Shown in pieces: positions 46,483-55,785 of a stretch of DNA of 64,000 bases (within the stretch, counting starts at the first letter, position 1; every line of letters begins with the position of its first letter). Under the pieces are notes generated by a model. It had not been told where the DNA came from. It worked only from the letters and a program-made list of their open reading frames with translations, and did not search any database. The position numbers and the translations under genes were made by a program. Source of the DNA: Microbacterium jejuense (lineage in GTDB: Bacteria > Actinomycetota > Actinomycetes > Actinomycetales > Microbacteriaceae); assembly GCF_019511665.1 (NCBI RefSeq), contig NZ_JAEUAW010000001.1:1-64000 (forward strand). Reading direction: 5' to 3'.

Positions 46483-46573
46483 CGCGACGTTTCGTCTTCG
46501 CTCGTTCCTCGCTCCGCTCAACGACCGGAATTCTGGTCGTTGAGCGAGCGGAGCGAGTCGAAACGCCGCGACC
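46483..46573. repeat. Long inverted repeat of the GGTCGTTGAGC family
   Basis: The arms GACGTTTCG ... GCTCAACGACC and GGTCGTTGAGCGAGCGGAGC ... CGAAACGCC face each other around GGAATTCT, so the arms are nearly complete inverse copies. It lies between the convergent GH3 and DUF6807 genes and probably ends both transcripts. Confidence 0.87.
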
Positions 46574-46619
46574 CGCTCATCGGACCGGACCACTCTCGCG
46601 GCGCCTGCGTAGCGAGGCC

Positions 46620-47531
46620 CTACGGCGTGAGCTCGGCCGCCAGGATCCGCGTCTCTTCCGGCGTCCAGATGCGGTCGCCGAACACGTGGCGGTGGGTGAG
46701 CGACAGCTCGGCGTCCGGCGCGAGCACGATGTGCTCGGCGAACGAGGGCGAAGGCGCGAGGATCGGCGTGGGCTCGCTGCGCACGAACCAGCGGATCGCG
46801 GGGCCACCGGTCGAGGTGCCCGCGTAGGCGAGCACCGTGCCACCGCCGTCGACCTCGTCGTGCTCGCCCGAGAACGCCACCCACGGGGCCACGAGGCCCA
46901 TGACGGCATCGGCGCCGGCGTCGTCGGCGAGCCCGCCGGCGAGCACGCGCCCGCCGGTCCACGCCCGCGGCATGCGGATGACGTACCCGGTGTAGCCGGC
47001 GTTGGGGCGGCCCTGGGTCGTGGGGCTGCCCAGTTCGAGCTCGTGCCCGGCGACGTTGCGGAGTGTCGTCGCGAAGTCGAGGATCCACAGCCCGCGCTCC
47101 GGGTCGACGCCGTGGAACCGGTGTGTGCGAGTCTCGTCGACCCACGCCGCGCCGGCCCGGGTGATCCACGTCAGCTGTTCGACGAACGACACCGCGGGAC
47201 CGGCATCCACCACTTCCGTGAAGGCGTCGTGACGCATGCGCCCGACGTTGTCGAGCTGCACGTACCCGCTGCCCTGTCGGTACGTCGGTCCGCCCCAGAA
47301 GTTCTCGCCCGACACGTGGGTCCACGTGAACTGCAGGCCCTTGTGCCAGCGGTGGTCCCACGGGCGGTAGGCGGTCAGGGGAGCGCCGTCGAGCGTGCGG
47401 AGCGGGTGCAGGAACGGCTTGGGGCCCTCTGACGCGGCACCGCCGGCATCGAACGCGTAGCGGGCGATGTCGACGCCCCCGGTGGTGACGACGGCTTCCG
47501 CGTCGTCGATGCGCAGGGCCAGGTCGGTCAT
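46620..47531 (-). CDS. DUF6807 (PmoA-like) protein
   Basis: This 303-residue protein matches the DUF6807 family, often annotated PmoA although it is not the methane monooxygenase subunit. Typical stretches are RPWDHRWHKGLQFTW, SGENFWGGPTY and DERTHRF-like DETRTHRFHGV. Family members accompany sugar dehydrogenases and LacI genes in catabolic clusters; the fold is probably beta-rich, and the role is unknown. No ribosome site is visible before the ATG. It is divergent from importer 4, with a palindromic operator in between. Confidence 0.82.
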   Translation of the reverse strand: MTDLALRIDDAEAVVTTGGVDIARYAFDAGGAASEGPKPFLHPLRTLDGAPLTAYRPWDHRWHKGLQFTWTHVSGENFWGGPTYRQGSGYVQLDNVGRMRHDAFTEVVDAGPAVSFVEQLTWITRAGAAWVDETRTHRFHGVDPERGLWILDFATTLRNVAGHELELGSPTTQGRPNAGYTGYVIRMPRAWTGGRVLAGGLADDAGADAVMGLVAPWVAFSGEHDEVDGGGTVLAYAGTSTGGPAIRWFVRSEPTPILAPSPSFAEHIVLAPDAELSLTHRHVFGDRIWTPEETRILAAELTP

Positions 47532-47554
47532 GCGTCCATTGTCGCCGACGGTGG

Positions 47555-47641
47555 CGGAAAACGCATTCCGAAAAAACCTCTTGTCACGCGCCCGACCGTC
47601 CGGTTACAGTGACCGATAGTTTCATCGAGGGTTAGTTTTAT
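47555..47641 (+). promoter_or_regulatory. Promoter and operator of the importer 4 operon
   Basis: CGGAAAACGCATTCCG (47555-47570) is an imperfect LacI-like palindrome. TTGTCA (47581-47586) and TACAGT (47605-47610) are 18 bases apart. TAGTTTCAT (47617-47625) and TAGTTTTAT (47633-47641) are direct repeats 16 bases apart near the predicted start of transcription. The ROK regulator at the end of the operon is one candidate to bind here. Confidence 0.6.
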
Positions 47642-47694
47642 CCCTGATCTTGGTGTCGGCGTCGACACCGGTTGTCACCGCAGAGAGGCGGAGG

Positions 47695-48684
47695 ATGGCT
47701 CTGAAAGAAGCGCCCCAGCAGGCGGCGCCACCCCCGCCGCGGACGGTGGAGGCACGGCCGCCGCGCAAGCGCAAGACGTTCTGGCAGCACGTGAAAGACA
47801 GCCGCATGCTGCTGCTGATGTGCGTCCCGGCGATCCTGTACTTCGTCGCGTTCAACTACGGGCCGCTGCCCGGCATCTGGATCGCGTTCACCAACTTCAA
47901 CTACACGGACGGCATCTTCGGCAGCCCGTTCGTGGGGTTCAAGAACTTCGAGTTCCTGATCAAGTCGGGGCAGCTGTGGGTGCTCACGCGCAACACGATC
48001 CTCTACAACGTCGCGTTCATCGTGCTGGGGAACATCTTCCAGATCGCGATCGCCATCATGTTCAACGAGGTGCGCCTCAAGTACTTCAAGAAGGTCACGC
48101 AGGGCGTGATGTTCCTGCCGTACTTCATCTCGGTCGTGCTCATCGGCGTCATCGCGTTCAACCTGCTGAACTACGACACGGGCGCTCTCAACACGCTGAT
48201 CAAAGAGACCGGCGGCGACCCGATCAAGATCTACAGCATGGCCGGCATCTGGCCGATCATCATCATCCTGGTGTTCCTGTGGCAGAGCACGGGGTACGGC
48301 TCGATCGTGTACTTCGCGGCCATCATGGGCATCGACAAGGGGCTGTTCGAGGCCGCCGCCATCGACGGCGCGTCGGCGTGGCAGCGCATCCGCTACGTCA
48401 TCCTGCCGAGCCTCAAGCCGACGTTCATCATCCTGCTGCTGTTCTCGCTGGGCGGCATCATGCACGGCAACTTCGGCCTGTTCTGGAACCTCGTCGGCAA
48501 CAACGCCGCACTGTTCCAGACCACCGACATCATCGAGACCTCCGTCTATCGGATGGTCATGTCGCAGAACAACTTCACGACCTCGACGGCCGTGGGGCTG
48601 TATCAATCGCTGTTCGGCTTCGCCATCGTGCTGCTGGCGAACTGGATCGTCAGAAGGATGAACAAGGACTATGCCCTCTTCTGA
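47695..48684 (+). CDS. ABC sugar permease, LplB-like (system 4)
   Basis: This 329-residue CUT1 permease has a Pro-rich charged start, membrane segments from MLLLMCVPAILYFVAF, and EAA-like loop EAAAIDGASAWQRIRYVILP. The ATG at 47695 follows AGAGG by 6 bases; an upstream start at 47650 is not supported. It is the first gene of a six-gene operon and overlaps the next permease by 14 bases. Confidence 0.91.
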   Translation: MALKEAPQQAAPPPPRTVEARPPRKRKTFWQHVKDSRMLLLMCVPAILYFVAFNYGPLPGIWIAFTNFNYTDGIFGSPFVGFKNFEFLIKSGQLWVLTRNTILYNVAFIVLGNIFQIAIAIMFNEVRLKYFKKVTQGVMFLPYFISVVLIGVIAFNLLNYDTGALNTLIKETGGDPIKIYSMAGIWPIIIILVFLWQSTGYGSIVYFAAIMGIDKGLFEAAAIDGASAWQRIRYVILPSLKPTFIILLLFSLGGIMHGNFGLFWNLVGNNAALFQTTDIIETSVYRMVMSQNNFTTSTAVGLYQSLFGFAIVLLANWIVRRMNKDYALF

Positions 48685-49663
48685 TCTGCTGCTGCCGTCG
48701 GCGACCGAGACGCTGACCACCGTCTCCGGCAAGCGGCCGAAGCAGCGCTGGTGGACGCGGTCCAACCGTGCGCGTCCGGTCAAGCTCGCGCGCAGCGACT
48801 ACGTGCTGCGCGGCATCTCGTACGTGTTCATCACGGTCTTCTCGCTCTTCTGCCTGCTGCCGTTCGTGCTGATCCTGTCGGCATCGTTCTCGAGCGAGTC
48901 CGCGATCCGCGAGAGCGGCTTCGGCCTGTTCCCGAAGGACTTCACGCTCAACGCGTACGAGTACATCTTCGCGGCGCCTCAGCAGATCCTCGGCTCGTAC
49001 ATCGTCACCATCACGATGACCGTGACCGGCACCGCAGTCGGGCTCATCATCATCGCGATGACGGGGTATGCGCTGTTCCGGCAGGACTTCCGGTTCCGCA
49101 ACCACATCACGTTCTTCATCTACTTCACGACGCTGTTCTCGGCGGGCCTCGCGCCGACCTTCCTGTGGGTGAGCCGCACGCTGGGGCTGCGCGGGAGCTA
49201 TCTGGCGGTGTGGCTGCCGCTGCTCATGACGCCCTGGCTCATCATCCTGATGAAGAACTTCATGCGGACGGTCCCGTACGAGGTCATCGAGTCGGGCAAG
49301 GTGGACGGCGCCGGCGACTTCCGGATCTTCTGGCAGCTGACGCTCCCGATGATGAAGCCGGCCCTGGCCACCGTCGGGCTGTTCCTCGCCCTCGGCTACT
49401 GGAACGAGTGGTACCTCTCGTCGCTGTATCTCGGCTCGACCGTCGAGTTCAAACCCCTGCAGTACTACCTCTACAACATCATCAACACGGCCAACGCCCT
49501 GCGGAACTCGGTCGCCGGCTCGAACGTGAGCATCACCGACCTGCCGAGCAACACCCTCAAGATGGCCAGCGCCGTGCTCGCGACGGGACCGATCCTGCTC
49601 GCCTACCCCTACGTCCAGCGGTACTTCGTGAGCGGCATCACGGTCGGCGCCGTGAAGGGCTGA
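48671..49663 (+). CDS. ABC sugar permease, YtcP-like (system 4)
   Basis: This 330-residue partner permease has membrane segments from ISYVFITVFSLFCLLPFVLI, EAA-like loop ESGKVDGAGDFRIFWQLTLP and tail GITVGAVKG. It overlaps the preceding gene by 14 bases. A hairpin follows in the 116-base gap before the binding-protein gene. Confidence 0.92.
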   Translation: MPSSDLLLPSATETLTTVSGKRPKQRWWTRSNRARPVKLARSDYVLRGISYVFITVFSLFCLLPFVLILSASFSSESAIRESGFGLFPKDFTLNAYEYIFAAPQQILGSYIVTITMTVTGTAVGLIIIAMTGYALFRQDFRFRNHITFFIYFTTLFSAGLAPTFLWVSRTLGLRGSYLAVWLPLLMTPWLIILMKNFMRTVPYEVIESGKVDGAGDFRIFWQLTLPMMKPALATVGLFLALGYWNEWYLSSLYLGSTVEFKPLQYYLYNIINTANALRNSVAGSNVSITDLPSNTLKMASAVLATGPILLAYPYVQRYFVSGITVGAVKG

Positions 49664-49681
49664 GCACCCCCGCTGACTCGG

Positions 49682-49706
49682 GCGGTCCCGCTGCGGCGGG
49701 AACCGC
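49682..49706 (+). other. Hairpin between permease and binding-protein genes
   Basis: GCGGTCCCGC (49682-49691) pairs with GCGGGAACCGC (49696-49706) around TGCG with one bulged base. There is no T-run. It could stop RNA decay or cause partial termination, helping the downstream binding protein reach a different level from the permeases. Confidence 0.5.
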
Positions 49707-49779
49707 GGATCGGGATGCCGCCACCCGGCGACGCCCCTGCACGTCCCCACCCAAGAGATGAGAGCCGAAGGAGCCTCAC

Positions 49780-51342
49780 ATGTCACACCGCATCATCAAG
49801 GGAGTCGCCGCCCTGGCGGCACTCGGCCTGGGCGCCGGCGCGTTGGCGGGATGCACCGCCGACAGCAGCGACGACTCGGGCAAGCCGACCGAGATCACCA
49901 TGCTGGTTCTCGGCGACAAGCCCACCAACGGCCGGCTGGAGGCCATGCTCGACAAGCTGAACGAGAAGCTCGTCGATGAGGTCAACGCCAAGCTCGACCT
50001 GTTCTACGTCGAGTGGGCCGACTGGCAGACGCAGTACAACCTCCAGCTGCTGTCGGGCGACGACAACGTCGACCTCATCACGACGGCGACGGACTGGCTG
50101 TATGCGTGGGAGAACGCCGAGAAGGGCGCGTTCCTGCCGCTGACCGAGGACATGCTCAAAGAGAACGCGCCGAAGACGTGGGCGCAGGTCGACGCGGACG
50201 GCGACTGGGACCTCACCAAGCTCGACGACCAGATCATGTTCATCCCCGAAGACAACTACACCCAGTACACCAACCACGGTTTCTTCTACCGCGGCGACTG
50301 GGCCACCGAGGCCGGCTTCCCGAACGGCGAGATCACGAAGTTCGAGGACTTCACGACGTACTTCGAGTGGATCAAGGCCAACAAGCCCGAGGCCTATCCG
50401 TGGGATGTCGCCGGCGCGGCGAACGGCGAGGCCGCCCTCACCGGCTACCTCCAGGGCCACACCGACTGGGGAACGCTCCAGGGCGTCAGCGCGGGCAACT
50501 ACGCGCCGTTCCAGATCTCGGCGTCGGACCCGTACACGATCACGTCGTGGTACATGGACAGCGACGAGCTGATCGAGGCCGCCGAGCTCACGAAGGAGTG
50601 GAACGACCTCGGGGTGTGGCGCGAGGACGCGCTGAACTACGACGGCGACACGCGTGAGGAGTTCTACGCCGGGCTGTCGGGCACCGACCAGCACCACACG
50701 CAGACCTTCATCGGCCAGATCGTCAACAACATGACCACGAAGCAGCCCGGCTCGGACCCCAAGATGTTCTACTGGGGGCAGGAGAACGGCAACGTCTTCA
50801 AGGACATCAAGACGCACGGCGCCATGGCGGTCAGCGCGAACTCGAAGAACCCCGAGAAGGCCCTGCAGGTCTACGACCTCATCCGCAACGACGAGGAGGC
50901 CTACGACCTGCTCAACTTCGGCATCGAGGGCACCGACTACGTCCTGACCGATGACGGCAAGCTGACCTACCCCGAGGGCTACGACTCGTCGACCGACTCG
51001 CTGGGCTCGAACTTCTGGGCCGGCCGCATGGACGAGTTCGAGTACACGAAGCTGACGGACGCTCCGAACAAGGACGAGATCTACGCGTCGCTCGACGAGG
51101 TCGCGAAGGACTACCCCTACTCGACGCTCATCGTCGACAAGTCGGCCATCGACCCGACTCTCGCGGCGATCGGCGGCGTGCTGTCGGAGTACATCCCGCA
51201 GCTGGAGTACGGCAAGTTCGACGACCCGGCCGCGGCGGTCGCCGAGATGCGCCAGAAGCTGAAGGACGTGGGCTTCGAGGACGCCCGAGCCTCGTTGCAG
51301 TCCGACCTCGACACGTGGGCAGAGGACCACGAGGTCGACTGA
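49780..51342 (+). CDS. ABC oligosaccharide binding lipoprotein (system 4)
   Basis: This 520-residue lipoprotein has lipobox LAGC (Cys25) and matches the LplA-like group with a DUF3502-type C-terminus that partners LplB/YtcP permeases. Visible stretches are ITMLVLGDKPTNGRLEAMLD and FIPEDNYTQYTNHGFFYRGDW. AAGGAG lies 7 bases before the ATG. It is followed by a DUF624 gene and a GH2 gene, so the ligand may carry beta-linked galactose, glucuronic acid or similar. Confidence 0.92.
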   Translation: MSHRIIKGVAALAALGLGAGALAGCTADSSDDSGKPTEITMLVLGDKPTNGRLEAMLDKLNEKLVDEVNAKLDLFYVEWADWQTQYNLQLLSGDDNVDLITTATDWLYAWENAEKGAFLPLTEDMLKENAPKTWAQVDADGDWDLTKLDDQIMFIPEDNYTQYTNHGFFYRGDWATEAGFPNGEITKFEDFTTYFEWIKANKPEAYPWDVAGAANGEAALTGYLQGHTDWGTLQGVSAGNYAPFQISASDPYTITSWYMDSDELIEAAELTKEWNDLGVWREDALNYDGDTREEFYAGLSGTDQHHTQTFIGQIVNNMTTKQPGSDPKMFYWGQENGNVFKDIKTHGAMAVSANSKNPEKALQVYDLIRNDEEAYDLLNFGIEGTDYVLTDDGKLTYPEGYDSSTDSLGSNFWAGRMDEFEYTKLTDAPNKDEIYASLDEVAKDYPYSTLIVDKSAIDPTLAAIGGVLSEYIPQLEYGKFDDPAAAVAEMRQKLKDVGFEDARASLQSDLDTWAEDHEVD

Positions 51343-51416
51343 TCCCGTCTGCCGGCCGGGCGGGTCCGCACACCGCGGGCCCGCCCGGCCGCCACTCCAC
51401 GAAAGTGAGCACCAGC

Positions 51417-52079
51417 ATGGCTGGCATCTTCGCGCCGGATTCGACGCTGATGCGGTTCCTGACCCGCATCGCCGATCTGATGATCCTCAACGTGCTGTTC
51501 CTCGTGAGCTCGATCCCGCTGGTGACGCTGCCGGCGTCGCTCACGGCGCTCAGCTTCGTGTCGCTGCGGATCGCGAGCGACACCGACCGCACGATCACGG
51601 GCGACTTCGTCCGCTCCTTCCGGCAGAACTTCCGCCAGGCCACGGTCCTCGGACTGCTGGTCGCGGCCGCCGGGGCGGGCCTGACGGCCTGGTACGTCGT
51701 GGTGACGCAGCTCGTGACGGACGGCATCGCGAGGTTCGTGCTGCTGGCGGCCTGGTTCGTGCTGGTCTTCGTCGCCCTGATGTGGGCGCTCTACGTGTTC
51801 CCCTATCTCGCCAAGTTCGAGGGCACCACCCGCGAGGTGCTGCGCAACGCGCGGCTCATGTCGTTCCGGCATCCCCTCGCCCCGCTCACCGTCATCGTGC
51901 TCAGCGTGCTCGCCGCCGTCGTCACGATCTTCTCGCCGCAGGCCACCGGCTACGGTCTGCTCTGGCTGCTCATCGGCTTCGCCGCGATCGCGTATCTCGG
52001 CGCCCTCCTCTTCGCGCGCGTCTTCGAACGGTACGCGCCGACCCCGACCGTCTCGTCCGCCCTCGAAGAAGAGGACTGA
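51417..52079 (+). CDS. DUF624 (YesL-like) membrane protein, system 4
   Basis: This 220-residue protein has four to five membrane segments (LMILNVLFLVSSIPLVTLPA first) and a DUF624 pattern like the gene at 35213. The ATG at 51417 is chosen because the family sequence starts directly there (MAGIFAPDSTLMRFLTRIAD). It lies 74 bases after the binding-protein stop and just before GH2, continuing the importer operon. Confidence 0.88.
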   Translation: MAGIFAPDSTLMRFLTRIADLMILNVLFLVSSIPLVTLPASLTALSFVSLRIASDTDRTITGDFVRSFRQNFRQATVLGLLVAAAGAGLTAWYVVVTQLVTDGIARFVLLAAWFVLVFVALMWALYVFPYLAKFEGTTREVLRNARLMSFRHPLAPLTVIVLSVLAAVVTIFSPQATGYGLLWLLIGFAAIAYLGALLFARVFERYAPTPTVSSALEEED

Positions 52080-52084
52080 ACCGC

Positions 52085-54475
52085 ATGCGCAGCTTCGCCG
52101 TAGAGCACTGGGCGTTCGCGCTCGCCGACGACCGCGACGCGTGGTCCAAGCGTCACGACGACTCGGCCTGGCGCGCGGTCCGCGTGCCCCACGACTGGAG
52201 CGTCGAGCTGGGGTTCGACCGCTCCGCCTCCAGCGGCACCGGGTATCTGCCGGGCGGCATCGGCTGGTACCGGGCGCACGTCTCGCTGCGCGAGTTGGCG
52301 GCGAAGCCGGGGCAGCACGTGCGACTCGCGTTCGAGGGGGTCTACAAGAACGCCGACGTGTGGGTCAACGGGTACCACCTGGGCGGGCGCCCGTCCGGCT
52401 GGGTGCCGTTCTCGTTCGATCTCACCGAGCTGCTCGAGTACGCACCCGACGACGACCTCGTCATCGCGGTCCGTGTCGAGCACACCGACATCTCGGACGC
52501 GCGCTGGTACAACGGCTCCGGCATCACGCGGATGGTCGCACTGCAGGTGCACGAGGCGGTGCGGCTCGGCGAGCACGGCACGGTCGTGACGACGGAGTCC
52601 CTGGATGCCGCAGCCGCGACCCTGCGGATCACCCATGCGCTCGCCTCCGACGCCGGCACACCCGTCGCCGTCCGCGTCCGGCACGAGCTCCGCTCGCTCA
52701 CGTCGGACCGCGTGCACGAGTTCGCCGCCGACGCGGTGGTCCCCGCCGCGGGGCGGACCGACCTCACGCTGCAGGCCACCGTCCTCGATCCCGAGCCCTG
52801 GTCCGACACCGCCCCGCACCTGTACCGGCTGACCACGACCCTCGTGTGGGACGCCGATGGCGAGGAGCATCGCGCGTCGTACGAGCTCGTGACCGGCATC
52901 CGCACCATCGCGTTCGATGCCGACACCGGGTTCTCGGTGAACGGCGAGCCGCGCGTGCTGAAGGGCGTGTGCCTGCACGAGGACGCGGGAACGCTCGGCG
53001 TCGCGGTGCCGGCCGCGGTGTGGCTGCGGCGCCTGCTGTCGCTGCAGCGCATGGGCGCCAATGCCGTGCGCATGGCGCACAACCCGCACGCGCCCGAGCT
53101 GTACGCACTGTGCGATGCGCTGGGGCTGTTCGTCATCGACGAGGCGTTCGACGAGTGGGAGAACCCCAAGAACAAGTGGTGGCAGGGGCACAACGTGTAC
53201 CCGCCCCGCCACGAGGGCTACGCCAAGGACTTTCCGCAGTGGCACGAGCGCGATCTCGTCGCCATGATCGAGGCGCACCGGCACCACCCGTCGATCATCG
53301 CGTGGAGCATCGGCAACGAGGTCGACTACCCGAACGATCCGTACGCGAGCCCGCTGTTCGACGAGATGACGGGCAACAACGACGCGAACAAGCCCGCCGC
53401 CGAGCGCGTGTACGACCCGAGCCGTCCCGACGTCCGTCGCCTCACGACGATCGCCCGGAGGCTGGCCGGCATCACGCGGCGCGCCGACCCGACGCGGCCG
53501 GTCACCTTCGCCGCCGCCTTCCCCGAGCTGTCGAGCCGCACGGGGCTCTTCGCCGAGCTCGACGTCGTCGGCTACAACTACAAGGAGCACCTCTACGCCG
53601 ACGACCATGAGCGTTTCCCCGCCGTGCCGTTCCTCGGCAGCGAGAACGGGCACGGCTACGCGCAGTGGCGCGCCGTCACCGACCACGACTTCATCGCCGG
53701 CCAGTTCCTGTGGACCGGGATCGACTACCTGGGCGAGGCCCACGGGTGGCCCATCCACGGATCGGGTGCCGGACTGCTCACGCTGGCCGGCTTCGAGAAG
53801 CAGACGTGGCACCTGCGGCGCAGCTGGTGGTCGGACGAACCTGTCGCGCACCTCGTGACGCGTCCGCACGCCGAAGGCGCGGGAGCCGACTTCTGGTCGC
53901 ACCCGGTCGGACGCGCATGGGATGCCGCCGACCCCCGCCCGGTCGAGGTCCTGGCCTTCGCGAACGGCGACGACCTCTCGCTGTCGTGCGACGGCGACGA
54001 GCTCCCGCTTGTGCGCGACGACGCCCACGGCTACTGGACGGCAGTGGCGCACCCCCGCGCGGAGGCGCTCGTCCTGGAGTCCCGGCGGGGCGGGGAGGTC
54101 GTCGCCCGCGACGAGCTCGTCGCCCGCGGTGAGGCCGTTCGCATCGAGGCGGAGGTGTGGATGCCGCCGGCCGATGCCGTCGCGGCGTGCACGGCCGCCG
54201 GCATCCCGCTCCACGGCGTGCTGCAGATCGAGTGCGTGCTGCGCGACGCGGCGGGCGCGATTGCGCGGGACGACCGGATCGTCGAGGTCGTCGTCGACGG
54301 CGGCGACCTGCTCGGTGTCGAGAACGGGGATCTGGCGGATGTCACGCCGTACGCGACCGCCGCGCGGGCGACGCGGGACGGGCGCCTGATCGTGTACGTC
54401 CGCCCGCACGGGACGGTGACGGCGCGGCTGCGGGCGGAGGGGCTGCCCGACGGCCGGGTCGTGCACGGCGCGTGA
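52085..54475 (+). CDS. GH2 beta-glycosidase (beta-galactosidase type)
   Basis: This 796-residue GH2 enzyme has the jelly-roll start (WRAVRVPHDWSVELGF, YNGSGITRMV), an immunoglobulin-like domain, a barrel with acid/base Glu412 in AWSIGNEVDYP and nucleophile Glu520 in FLGSENGHGY, and C-terminal beta domains. It is shorter than LacZ and belongs to the DUF4982-like branch, where beta-galactosidase is common but other specificities occur. It starts 5 bases after the DUF624 stop and is cytoplasmic. A ROK regulator follows. Confidence 0.9.
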   Translation: MRSFAVEHWAFALADDRDAWSKRHDDSAWRAVRVPHDWSVELGFDRSASSGTGYLPGGIGWYRAHVSLRELAAKPGQHVRLAFEGVYKNADVWVNGYHLGGRPSGWVPFSFDLTELLEYAPDDDLVIAVRVEHTDISDARWYNGSGITRMVALQVHEAVRLGEHGTVVTTESLDAAAATLRITHALASDAGTPVAVRVRHELRSLTSDRVHEFAADAVVPAAGRTDLTLQATVLDPEPWSDTAPHLYRLTTTLVWDADGEEHRASYELVTGIRTIAFDADTGFSVNGEPRVLKGVCLHEDAGTLGVAVPAAVWLRRLLSLQRMGANAVRMAHNPHAPELYALCDALGLFVIDEAFDEWENPKNKWWQGHNVYPPRHEGYAKDFPQWHERDLVAMIEAHRHHPSIIAWSIGNEVDYPNDPYASPLFDEMTGNNDANKPAAERVYDPSRPDVRRLTTIARRLAGITRRADPTRPVTFAAAFPELSSRTGLFAELDVVGYNYKEHLYADDHERFPAVPFLGSENGHGYAQWRAVTDHDFIAGQFLWTGIDYLGEAHGWPIHGSGAGLLTLAGFEKQTWHLRRSWWSDEPVAHLVTRPHAEGAGADFWSHPVGRAWDAADPRPVEVLAFANGDDLSLSCDGDELPLVRDDAHGYWTAVAHPRAEALVLESRRGGEVVARDELVARGEAVRIEAEVWMPPADAVAACTAAGIPLHGVLQIECVLRDAAGAIARDDRIVEVVVDGGDLLGVENGDLADVTPYATAARATRDGRLIVYVRPHGTVTARLRAEGLPDGRVVHGA

Positions 54476-54509
54476 CATACTGGCGGGATTCGACGGTGCA
54501 GGAGTGAGC

Positions 54510-55742
54510 ATGGGGGTGCTTCGACGGACGTCGCGCGACATCCGCAGCGATTCGCGGCTGGACGTCCTGCATGCGGTGCTGTCGGCCGGTGAGACGACGC
54601 GCAACGAGCTGACGCAGACGACGGGGCTCAGCCCGGCGACGGTCGCGACGGTCGTGGGCGACCTCATCGGCGAGGGGATCGTCGTCGAGACGAAGGTGAC
54701 CGCGGGGCGCATCGGGCGTCCGACGGCGACGCTCGCGATGAACGCCGCGCGCGGCCGCGTGGTCGGCGTCGACGTCGCCGAGACGTACATCCGCGCCGTC
54801 GTGTTCGACGCCGCGCTCAACCAGCTCGCGCACGCCCAGGTCGCGCGCGACGAGCACGTGCTGGACCCGGACTCGGTCGTCGAGGGCATCGGCCGCGCCG
54901 TGGAGCTCGTGCTGGCCGAGGGGGACGTGCGACGGGACGAGGTGCTCGGCGTGGGCGTCTCACTGCCCGGTCTCGTGCAGGGTCCGAACACCGTGTCGGT
55001 CGTGGTGCCGAACTGGACGTGGCACGAGGTCGAGCTCGACCGCCTGCGCGAGCGCGTGGGCATGCCGCTGGTCATCGACAATCCGCTCAAGGCCATGGCG
55101 ACCGCCGAACTGTGGCTCGGCCGCGGGCGGTACGTCTCGAGTCTCGCCACCATCAACCTCGGCACCGGCGTCGGCGCGGGGGTCGTGCTCGAGCGCCGCA
55201 TCCTGCGGGGGGCGACGAACTCCGCGGGCGAGTGGGGCCACTCGCTGCTCGTGCTCGACGGGAGGAGGTGCCGCTGCGGGCGCCACGGCTGCGTCGAGGC
55301 GTACGTCGGGGTGCCCGGCATCCAGCAGACGCTCCGCGAGATCGACCCGGGCCACGCCCTCGTCCGGCTCGAGGCGCAGAGCGACTTCATCGCCGCGCTC
55401 GCGCGCGCGGCCGACAGTGCGGAGCCCGACTCCGCCGTCGACGAGACGATCGCGCGCACCGCCTACTACCTGGGCTCGGCGCTCGCCGACCTCGTCGCGG
55501 TCGTCAATCCCGAGGTCGTCGTCCTCACCGGCTGGACCACGTGGGCGCTCGGCGACAAGCTGCTGCCCGCCACGCGCAGGCACCTGCAGGAGCAGGCGCC
55601 CGGCTGGTCTGCGCGCGACCTCCTGCTCGAGATCTCGACGGTCGAGGGCAACTCCGTGGCCACCGGAGTCGCGACGACCGCCCTGGAGCGCTATCTGGCC
55701 GATGTCGGCCTGCTGACCACGCAGATCCCCATCGCCCTGTGA
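54510..55742 (+). CDS. ROK-family regulator (NagC/XylR-type)
   Basis: This 410-residue ROK protein has an N-terminal winged helix (ETTRNELTQTTGLSPATVATVV) and a sugar-kinase-like domain with the zinc motif CRCGRHGCVEAY. The DNA-binding start marks it as a regulator, not a kinase. The ATG at 54510 is preferred over the GTG at 54504, because GGAG is 5 bases upstream of it. It lies 34 bases after the GH2 stop and probably controls its own importer operon in response to a sugar. The sites at 47555-47641 are candidate targets. Confidence 0.9.
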   Translation: MGVLRRTSRDIRSDSRLDVLHAVLSAGETTRNELTQTTGLSPATVATVVGDLIGEGIVVETKVTAGRIGRPTATLAMNAARGRVVGVDVAETYIRAVVFDAALNQLAHAQVARDEHVLDPDSVVEGIGRAVELVLAEGDVRRDEVLGVGVSLPGLVQGPNTVSVVVPNWTWHEVELDRLRERVGMPLVIDNPLKAMATAELWLGRGRYVSSLATINLGTGVGAGVVLERRILRGATNSAGEWGHSLLVLDGRRCRCGRHGCVEAYVGVPGIQQTLREIDPGHALVRLEAQSDFIAALARAADSAEPDSAVDETIARTAYYLGSALADLVAVVNPEVVVLTGWTTWALGDKLLPATRRHLQEQAPGWSARDLLLEISTVEGNSVATGVATTALERYLADVGLLTTQIPIAL

Positions 55743-55760
55743 GTCGCTTCGCGCGGCGCG

Positions 55761-55785
55761 GGAATATACCGCGTTCGCGCCCGTT
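55761..55785 (+). promoter_or_regulatory. Possible ECF-sigma promoter before the GlsB-like gene
   Basis: GGAAT (55761-55765) and GTT (55783-55785) are 17 bases apart, one base short of the SigR/SigH pattern. No housekeeping promoter is clearer in the 144-base gap. Stress control of the downstream small membrane protein would make sense. Confidence 0.3.

Noticed and set aside
46620..47531. Particulate methane monooxygenase subunit A (PmoA)
   Set aside because: The name is carried by this family by mistake; the protein is soluble-looking, without the membrane helices of real PmoA, and lies in a sugar cluster.
51950..55459. Long minus-strand frame opposite GH2 and the ROK gene
   Set aside because: Low-complexity, no domains, and fully antisense to two clear genes.
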